From Deltaproteobacteria bacterium (GTDB lineage: Bacteria; Myxococcota; Myxococcia; Myxococcales; 40CM-4-68-19), in the NCBI GenBank assembly GCA_005879095.1, contig VBLM01000268.1, positions 1 through 11,371 on the forward strand: a stretch of 11,371 nucleotides of DNA, given 5' to 3'. The notes beneath the pieces are model-generated. The model was not told where the DNA came from and searched no databases. It worked only from the letters and a program-made list of their open reading frames with translations. Position numbers and translations under genes: made by a program. Of this stretch, positions 7,027-11,371 are shown piece after piece; positions within the stretch are counted from its first letter, which is position 1, and each line of letters begins with the position of its first letter.

Positions 7027-7035
7027 GGGGGGAGA

Positions 7036-7070
7036 GCGGAGGCGCACCGGCCGCGCCTCCGCTTTTTTTT
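7036..7070 (+). terminator. Intrinsic terminator of the comM-recA operon
   Basis: A perfect 10-bp stem, GCGGAGGCGC (7036-7045) with GCGCCTCCGC (7053-7062), and a 7-nt loop are followed by eight T residues (7063-7070). It starts 10 nt after the stop codon at 7024-7026. On the opposite strand no T-tract follows the stem, so it acts in the plus direction only. Confidence 0.93.
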
Positions 7071-7125
7071 GCACCTTCCAAGGCGTGTGGTGATGCATGT
7101 GCCCTTTGCGCGACCCTCGAGATCC

Positions 7126-7140
7126 GGCGCCTTCGGCGCC
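7126..7140. repeat. Short GGCGCC-TTC-GGCGCC hairpin between convergent operons
   Basis: Two GGCGCC arms around a 3-nt loop lie between the comM-recA terminator and the stop of the convergent minus-strand operon. There is no T-tract on either side. Together with the neighbouring stem at 7145-7170 it could be a transcript 3' end structure or a REP-like intergenic palindrome pair. The remainder of 7071-7198 shows no gene. Confidence 0.45.
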
Positions 7141-7144
7141 TCTA

Positions 7145-7170
7145 CCAGGGTGGAGCTCGCTCCCCCCTGG
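7145..7170. repeat. Eleven-bp interrupted stem-loop 3' of the minus-strand operon
   Basis: CCAGGG (7145-7150) pairs with CCCTGG (7165-7170) and GGAGC (7152-7156) with GCTCC (7159-7163), with one mismatch between the two blocks. It lies about 29 nt beyond the minus-strand stop at 7199. Without a U-tract it is not a canonical terminator; it may protect the mRNA end or assist factor-dependent termination. Confidence 0.45.
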
Positions 7171-7198
7171 ACCCCCCACCTGCTTGACCGACGAAGGA

Positions 7199-8416
7199 CT
7201 AGTACAGTCGGTTGAACACAGCGGCGCCCCAGGCGTTGACGGCCACGCCGGCGAGCGCGGCCAGCCAGTACAAGCCCGTGAAGCGGCGGCCGCCGAGGGC
7301 GAGCAGCGCGATCAGGTACGGCGTGTAGTCGAGCGAGAAGCGGAAGCCGAACTGGTACCAGCCGCTGTTCTGGTAGAAAAAGCCGGGCACCGCGACGACA
7401 GCGGTGCTCAGCCAGAGCGCCCGGTACAGTCGCGGCTTCTCGCGCGGCCAGAGCAGGTAGAGAAAGAGCGGCGTGGTGACGAAGAGGCTCATCCCCTCGC
7501 CGTTGAAGCCGATCTTGAACGGGTGGAACTGGATCTCGGGAAGGCGCGTGAACGCCGAGTGAAGGTTCCGCTCCAGGAACGCGTAGTGGAAGAGGCCGTA
7601 CTGCTGGATCTGCTGGTTGACGCGATTCGCGAACAGATGGGAGTGCCCGAACTCGCTGAAGCTGCCGAATCGAACGTAGTTCGCCCAGCCCATTGGAATC
7701 GCGACGGCGACGATGGCGGCGAGATATGGGACGAGCCGTGGCAGGGCGGCCCGCCACCGGGCGCGATCCCGCAGGGAGCCGGGTTCCACTGGGCGGTCCG
7801 GAGAGAGCGCTTCGAAGACGAAGAAGACGGCGGAAAGGGCGAGCGGCGTGCGCGTGATCGCGGCGCAGGCGACGGCGAGGCCGGCCAGCACGGGGTGGCG
7901 CGCCTCGAGCGCGGCATGCAGGTACAGCAGGGTCAGGGTGACGCCGACGGTCTCGGCCGTGTACCAGACCTCGCCGCGGATTCCGCAGCTCCAGGCGAGC
8001 GTGCCGAAGCCGAAGATCAACGCGAAGGCTGCGTGCTCCCATTCCGCCCGTTGCGGCTGCATCCGCCGGAGCAGCCGGTAGAGCAGCGCGACGTTCAAAG
8101 CAGCGAACACGAGCGTGAACCAGACGTCGTTGAAGTCGAGCCCCCGGAGGGCGACGAACGGCATCATCAGGACCGCGGGAAACGGCGGAAACGAGACGTA
8201 CCAGCGGCCGTCCTGGAAGACCCAGTCGTTCAGGTTGGGCGGCCGGCCGCGGATGGCGAGCTGGCCGTGAAGGAACGCGTCCGCCTGGTAGACGAAGTGC
8301 GGCGCGAGCGACTGGTGCGCGAGCATCCCGCCACTGGAGATGGCGTAGGCGACAAGCGAGACGGCGAACAGGATCAGATCGACGCGATACCGGCTGACCT
8401 GCTCGCGCCAACCCAT
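7199..8416 (-). CDS. Polytopic membrane protein, GT-C glycosyltransferase-like, substrate unknown
   Basis: The 405-residue protein has about ten or eleven predicted membrane segments: one near 11-30, then PAVLMMPFVAL, VWFTLVFAALNVALLY, AAFALIFGFGTLAW, VGVTLTLLYLHAAL, VLAGLAVACAAITRTPLAL, LVPYLAAIVAVAIPMGWANY and several more to the C-terminus. The first extracytoplasmic loop carries HFVYQADAFLHGQLAI...WYVSFPPFPAVL, and the C-terminal half carries a GWYQFGFRFSLDYTPYLI segment. These recall the uncharacterised bacterial GT-C-like proteins that use polyprenyl-phosphate sugars; an acidic residue in the first loop (the D of QAD) is the usual place for the catalytic aspartate. This is resemblance from memory, not a domain hit. 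ATG 8416 is preceded by AAGGAG at a spacing of 10 nt and follows the cinA stop by 2 nt, so it is the last gene of the pssA-pgpA-cinA operon. Confidence 0.75.
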   Translation of the reverse strand: MGWREQVSRYRVDLILFAVSLVAYAISSGGMLAHQSLAPHFVYQADAFLHGQLAIRGRPPNLNDWVFQDGRWYVSFPPFPAVLMMPFVALRGLDFNDVWFTLVFAALNVALLYRLLRRMQPQRAEWEHAAFALIFGFGTLAWSCGIRGEVWYTAETVGVTLTLLYLHAALEARHPVLAGLAVACAAITRTPLALSAVFFVFEALSPDRPVEPGSLRDRARWRAALPRLVPYLAAIVAVAIPMGWANYVRFGSFSEFGHSHLFANRVNQQIQQYGLFHYAFLERNLHSAFTRLPEIQFHPFKIGFNGEGMSLFVTTPLFLYLLWPREKPRLYRALWLSTAVVAVPGFFYQNSGWYQFGFRFSLDYTPYLIALLALGGRRFTGLYWLAALAGVAVNAWGAAVFNRLY

Positions 8417-8418
8417 CG

Positions 8419-9357
8419 TCAGGAGGCTCCTTGACGAAGGGCTTCCCGCAGCAGTTGGAGCGCGCCGTAGGCAGATTGCAGCCGAACCTGGCCCCGATCG
8501 CCGCGGTAGTGCATCAGCTTGGCGGTCGTGCCGTTTTTTCCGGAGAGGGCCAGCCAGACGGTGCCGACCGGCTTTTGCGGGGTCCCGCCCTCGGGGCCGG
8601 CGATGCCGGTGATGGCGAGCGTCCAGGTCGCCTCGGAGCGGGTACGGGCGCCTTCGGCCATCGCGCGCGCCACCTGCTCGCTGACGGCGCCGTGCTTCTG
8701 CAGCATCTGGTGGGGGACGCCGAGCGCGGTTTCCTTCAGCTCGTACGAGTAGGTGACGAACCCACCCGCGGCCCAGCGCGAGCTGCCGGGGACTTCGGTC
8801 AACAGTTGCGCGAGCAGACCGCCCGTGCAGCTCTCGGCGCAGCAGATGGTTTCGCCGCGGGCCGCCACCCGCTCGCCGACCGCTTGCGCGAAGGTGACGC
8901 CGTCCTGCCCGTAGACGAGGTCGCCGAGCACTTCGCGACAGAGCTTCTCGACGCGCGCGAGACTCTCTTCGGCAGCCGCGGCATCCGGTGCGAGCGCGGC
9001 AAGACTCAGGTGATTCTCGGGAAATTTCGTCCGGAATCCGAAGCGCACTTCGGGATGCGCCTCGCGGATCGGCGCCACCATCTCGTCGAGCTTGCTCTCG
9101 GTCACGCCGTAGCACTGCAGGATCCGGGAGCGCAGCACGACGTTCGCCTGCAGGAGCCGGGGGATCACCATCTCCTGGACGATGCGGTGGTACTCGCGGG
9201 GCACGCCGGGCAGGAAGAAGAAGAGGCAGCGCTCGATCCGCAGCGCGAACGCCGGTGCGCTGCCGTCGGGGTTGCCGAGCACTTCCGCGGTCTCGGGCAC
9301 CTCGGCCTGGCGCAGGTTGTTCTGCGGAATCGGCTCGTTGGGGCGGATCTTCGCCAC
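8419..9357 (-). CDS. cinA: CinA, C-terminal part with the nicotinamide-nucleotide amidase domain (frameshifted)
   Basis: These 312 codons complete the CinA protein whose start is at 9671 in another frame. The segment begins VAKIRPNEPIPQNNLRQAEVP, continues through the end of the MoCF-like domain (FFFLPGVPREY at about 47-55 of this piece) and the linker domain, and ends in the PncC domain: AESCTGG at about 174-180 with the catalytic Ser of ESCTGG, GGFVTYSYELKETALGV, GAVSEQVARAMAEGAR, and ITGIAGPEGGTPQKPVGTV. PncC hydrolyses nicotinamide mononucleotide to nicotinate mononucleotide and ammonia in pyridine-nucleotide recycling; the N-terminal domain of fused CinA acts as an ADP-ribose pyrophosphatase in characterised members. 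In-frame ATG 9381 is not a credible start (its first residues are out-of-frame cinA sequence). The TGA at 8421-8419 is 2 nt before the next gene. Combined with the N-terminal piece the length is 417 residues, normal for CinA. Confidence 0.9.
   Translation of the reverse strand: MAKIRPNEPIPQNNLRQAEVPETAEVLGNPDGSAPAFALRIERCLFFFLPGVPREYHRIVQEMVIPRLLQANVVLRSRILQCYGVTESKLDEMVAPIREAHPEVRFGFRTKFPENHLSLAALAPDAAAAEESLARVEKLCREVLGDLVYGQDGVTFAQAVGERVAARGETICCAESCTGGLLAQLLTEVPGSSRWAAGGFVTYSYELKETALGVPHQMLQKHGAVSEQVARAMAEGARTRSEATWTLAITGIAGPEGGTPQKPVGTVWLALSGKNGTTAKLMHYRGDRGQVRLQSAYGALQLLREALRQGAS
8427..8432 (-). promoter_or_regulatory. Ribosome-binding site of the GT-C-like membrane protein
   Basis: AAGGAG on the minus strand (8432-8427) ends 10 nt before the ATG at 8416, inside the last codons of cinA. 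It decides this start over the much longer open frame that runs upstream antisense and out of frame through cinA. Confidence 0.6.
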
Positions 9358-9671
9358 CGCTGGTGGAGGTGCGCGATCCACGGTTCGTGCCGCCGCATCG
9401 GCACGCCGGCGGCCTGCGCGGCACAGGCGGCGGTCAGGTCGTCGGAAGTGGGACCGAGGCCGCCGCTGACGATGCAGAAATCGGCGCGCCTGCTGGTCTC
9501 GACCAGAGCGGCGCGGATGTCCTCTTCGCGGTCGCCGACGACCGTCGTGCGGCGCAGCGCGAAGCCGAGCGGGTAGAGGCGAGAGGCGGTCATCGCCGTG
9601 TTGGTGTCGGCGATGATCCCGCGCATCACCTCGTCGCCCGTGACGATGAACTCGACGATCGGCGCGTTCAT
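9355..9671 (-). CDS. cinA: CinA, N-terminal part (MoCF-like domain), separated by a one-base frameshift
   Basis: From ATG 9671 this frame reads MNAPIVEFIVTGDEVMRGIIADTN..., then RTTVVGDREEDIRAAL and VSGGLGPTSDDLTAA, the unmistakable MoCF/molybdopterin-binding-like domain of CinA. Homology holds up to HEPWIAHLHQR and fails immediately after (W-R-R-S-A-P). The correct continuation VAKIRPNEP is found one frame over, so a single missing base near 9355-9360 explains everything. ATG 9671-9669 overlaps the pgpA stop TGA 9670-9668 as ATGA, so translation is coupled; there is no good ribosome-binding site. The CCACCGC run at the break could be a misread spot, or the mutation could be real. Confidence 0.88.
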
Positions 9672-10231
9672 AGGTACCGCTGTCGCACCCACACCGCGGT
9701 CCAGGTGAGCGCGCACGCCCAGACGCCGGCGAAGACGTCGTCGAGCACCACGCCGGCGCCGTTCTTCCAGCGGGGGTCGCGGTCGAAGAAGTTGGCCGGC
9801 CAAGGCTTGAGCACGTCGCAGATGCGGAAGAGGACGAAACCGGTGAGCGCGGCGAAGAGGCCGCGGGGGAGGAACGCCATGGTCACCAGGTAGCCGGCGA
9901 CTTCGTCGACCACGATGTGACCCGAGTCGGCGACGCCGTAGTACTTGCCGGCGCGGTCGGCTGCGGCGATGCCCGTCAAGGTGATCGCAGCGGTAACGGC
10001 GAAGTACGCCCAGAGAGGCGTGTAGGTGAGCGCCCACCAGAGCGGAATTGCGGCAGCGGTGCCGGCGGTGCCGGGCGCGAGCGGGAAATAACCGGCGCCG
10101 AAGAAGCTCGACCAGGTGAGGGCGAGCACCGGGGCCGGGCCGCGATCGCCCGCGAGACGCTTCGGCTTGATCAACACCCGCGGCTGCGCGGAGGGAGCGG
10201 TCTGCGCCGAGGGCGGCGGCGGATTGCTCAC
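9668..10231 (-). CDS. pgpA: Phosphatidylglycerophosphatase A
   Basis: The 187-residue product is PgpA, the inner-membrane phosphatase that converts phosphatidylglycerophosphate to phosphatidylglycerol. Family motifs are complete: GAGYFPLAPGTAGT at 45-58, the HIVVDEVAG segment with Asp 109 and Glu 110, FRICDVLKPWP with Arg 135 or 136, Asp 139 and Lys 142, and GVVLDDVFAG with Asp 164 and 165. Three to four membrane segments lie between them. The start is assigned to GTG 10231, which overlaps the pssA stop as GTGA; this gives a proline-rich 20-25-residue leader (SNPPPPSAQ...) before the conserved core and a length slightly above the usual 160-170. A later start such as one nearer VLALTWSSFFGAG cannot be excluded, but there is no internal ATG before the core. 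Its stop overlaps the cinA start. Confidence 0.92.
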   Translation of the reverse strand: MSNPPPPSAQTAPSAQPRVLIKPKRLAGDRGPAPVLALTWSSFFGAGYFPLAPGTAGTAAAIPLWWALTYTPLWAYFAVTAAITLTGIAAADRAGKYYGVADSGHIVVDEVAGYLVTMAFLPRGLFAALTGFVLFRICDVLKPWPANFFDRDPRWKNGAGVVLDDVFAGVWACALTWTAVWVRQRYL

Positions 10232-11151
10232 GCGTCGGGCTCGCCGTCGTCGCTGGCGGTGGCGGCGGCCGCGTTTTCGAGCGGGACCTCGTCTTCCTCG
10301 GCGGGCAGGAGCGGTTCCTCCGGCTCCGGTTCCGGCGCCAGCGCCGCTTCGGCGGCCGCACGCGCCGCCCTGCGCCGGCGGCGGCCGAAGACCGCCTCCT
10401 CGCCGATGCCGAGCAGGATGTAGAACGAGAAGTAAACCAGCAGGACGAGCGAGGGCCGGCCGCGGATGGCCACCGCGACGCCGACCGCGATCACCAGCAG
10501 GAAGATGAGCAGCGTGCGCGCGTTCAGGCCGGCTTCCTTGAAGGTCCGGTACCGGATGGTCGAGACCATCAGGAACGCCAGCACCAGGACCAGGGTCGCG
10601 ATCGGCCACAGCCCGACCGCCTCCGAAATCGGCGTGCCCAGGTTGTTCAGCGCGATCACCAGCGCGACCAGCATCCCGGCGGCGAGCGGGATCGGCAGCC
10701 CGACGAAATATCGCTGCGACCCGGACTCGGAGTGCGCCAGCACGTTGAACCGCGCCAGCCGGATCGCGCCGCAGGCGGCGTAGATCGAGCAGATGACGAT
10801 TCCCGCGATGCCCATCCCGCCCAGCGCCCACTTGTAGACGAGGATGGCGGGCGCCACGCCGAACGAGATCACGTCGGCCAGCGAATCCAGCTCGACGCCG
10901 AAGTCGCTCTGCGTCCGCGTCAGCCGCGCCACCCGCCCGTCGAAGGCGTCGAAAAAGCTGCCGAAAAAGATCGCCACCGCGGCCCGGTAGAAATTGTCTC
11001 CGGTCGGCTCGCCCGCGCTCAACGTGATCGAGTAGACGCCGCAGAAGATGCTGCTGACGGTGAACAGGTTGGGCAGCACGAACATCAGCTTGCGCAGGTT
11101 CGGCCGGCGGCGCCGTCGCCTCTCTTCGCGCGGCTGTGGCGGAAGGGCCAT
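10228..11151 (-). CDS. pssA: CDP-diacylglycerol--serine O-phosphatidyltransferase
   Basis: The 307-residue integral membrane enzyme makes phosphatidylserine from CDP-diacylglycerol and serine, the precursor of phosphatidylethanolamine. The CDP-alcohol phosphotransferase signature D-x2-D-G-x2-A-R-x8-G-x3-D-x3-D is complete: Asp 68, Asp 71, Gly 72, Ala 75, Arg 76, Gly 85, Asp 89 and Asp 93, followed by VISFGVAPA, which is typical of the type II (membrane) PssA. About seven to eight membrane segments span 24-250. An Arg-rich N-terminus (REERRRRRRP) and a 50-residue acidic, Ala/Glu-rich C-terminal tail (257-307) extend the usual core. ATG 11151 is 22 nt after the stop of the beta-helix gene; the gap has no clear Shine-Dalgarno sequence but does contain TGCTACCGT, a weak extended -10 (11170-11162). 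Phosphatidylserine decarboxylase, often adjacent, is not in the window. Confidence 0.93.
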   Translation of the reverse strand: MALPPQPREERRRRRRPNLRKLMFVLPNLFTVSSIFCGVYSITLSAGEPTGDNFYRAAVAIFFGSFFDAFDGRVARLTRTQSDFGVELDSLADVISFGVAPAILVYKWALGGMGIAGIVICSIYAACGAIRLARFNVLAHSESGSQRYFVGLPIPLAAGMLVALVIALNNLGTPISEAVGLWPIATLVLVLAFLMVSTIRYRTFKEAGLNARTLLIFLLVIAVGVAVAIRGRPSLVLLVYFSFYILLGIGEEAVFGRRRRRAARAAAEAALAPEPEPEEPLLPAEEDEVPLENAAAATASDDGEPDA

Positions 11152-11173
11152 CGGATCCGCAACGGTAGCACAG

Positions 11174-11371
11174 TTACTCTACGCAGGAGCGTTGGCGGAG
11201 CGGCGCTGCCGACGTATTGCCCGCTTCCAACTCGGCCACTCCGGCCAGGCCTTTTCCGCAGCCGGTATCGATATCGAGAACCGGATTTCCCGCAAAGCGG
11301 TTCTGCCTCAGCGTCGCGCGCGAGCGCTCGCCGATCTCCAACCCGGCCAGCGCGTTGCGCTCGAACAGGTT
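11174..11371 (-). CDS. C-terminal end of a right-handed parallel beta-helix protein (partial)
   Basis: The minus strand is open from the window edge to TAA 11176-11174, giving 65 residues of a protein whose beginning lies outside. The segment NLFERNALAGLEIGERSRATLRQNRFAGN shows repeats of roughly 22-24 residues with the N-x-F-x-x-N and G-(hydrophobic)-x-(hydrophobic) rungs typical of parallel beta-helix proteins (pectate-lyase/NosD-type folds). It ends with a Cys-containing tail (GCGKG and a final RQRSCVE). Such proteins are commonly secreted or periplasmic and bind or cleave polysaccharides, but nothing here shows an enzyme active site. It lies 22 nt upstream of pssA on the same strand and is probably in the same transcript. 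Confidence 0.5.
   Translation of the reverse strand, partial: NLFERNALAGLEIGERSRATLRQNRFAGNPVLDIDTGCGKGLAGVAELEAGNTSAAPLRQRSCVE

Noticed and set aside
7036..7070. Bidirectional use of the terminator after the recA operon
   Set aside because: On the minus strand the A-tract precedes the stem and no T-run follows it, so only the plus direction is supported.
7097..8434. 445-codon plus-strand frame opposite the GT-C-like gene
   Set aside because: It is rich in Glu/Arg/Gly with no recognisable motif, whereas the minus strand encodes a coherent membrane protein with a ribosome-binding site.
9357..9381. ATG 9381 as a genuine start of a short stand-alone CinA C-terminal protein
   Set aside because: The first eight residues are out-of-frame translation of conserved N-terminal CinA sequence, and no ribosome-binding site precedes it.
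8431..9576. 381-codon plus-strand frame opposite cinA
   Set aside because: It is antisense to unambiguous CinA sequence and shows no domain features.

Overview
This window is GC-rich (strong G/C bias at third codon positions), densely coded and chromosomal in character. There are no tRNA or rRNA genes, no insertion sequences, no phage genes and no CRISPR array. The gene content (an Ycf46-type AAA+ ATPase with a GVQGCGKS Walker A, and housekeeping recA, comM, cinA, pgpA and pssA) fits a member of the Myxococcota/deltaproteobacterial lineages. That placement is an inference from remembered family resemblance, not from a search.

Layout. (1) Plus strand, 1-2358: the end of a low-specificity threonine aldolase, an AAA+ ATPase and, with no gap after it, a small zinc-ribbon protein with two C-terminal membrane segments. 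(2) Minus strand, 3858-2355: a MASE1 sensor histidine kinase, monocistronic and tail-to-tail with the previous operon; the two stop codons share one TTAA. A good sigma70-type promoter places its transcription start on the ATG, so the mRNA is predicted to be leaderless. (3) Plus strand, 3963-7026: comM, recA and a small protein resembling a degenerate GGDEF domain. Both junctions are ATGA overlaps, and a textbook intrinsic terminator closes the operon at 7036-7070. (4) Minus strand, 11371-7199: the tail of a parallel beta-helix protein, then pssA, pgpA, cinA and a multi-spanning GT-C-like membrane protein, coupled by a GTGA overlap, an ATGA overlap and a 2-nt gap.

How the genes work together. 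comM and recA form a natural DNA-uptake and recombination pair: ComM drives branch migration on the joint molecules that RecA creates. pssA and pgpA supply the two main anionic/zwitterionic phospholipid branches (phosphatidylserine/phosphatidylethanolamine and phosphatidylglycerol). cinA is a pyridine-nucleotide recycling enzyme that often travels with pgpA and recA. Here recA is uncoupled from cinA and faces it from the opposite strand.

The most important caution is that three otherwise well-conserved genes are broken in this sequence. The AAA+ ATPase has lost about 30 N-terminal codons out of frame (near 296-300). The histidine kinase has lost the second dimerisation helix out of frame (near 2836-2843). 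cinA has a one-base frameshift (near 9355-9360). Consensus or assembly error is the simplest explanation; real gene decay is the alternative. I did not find a clearly new defence or mobile system. The items most worth following are the recA-coupled degenerate GGDEF-like protein, the AAA+/zinc-ribbon membrane pair and the leaderless-type promoters.
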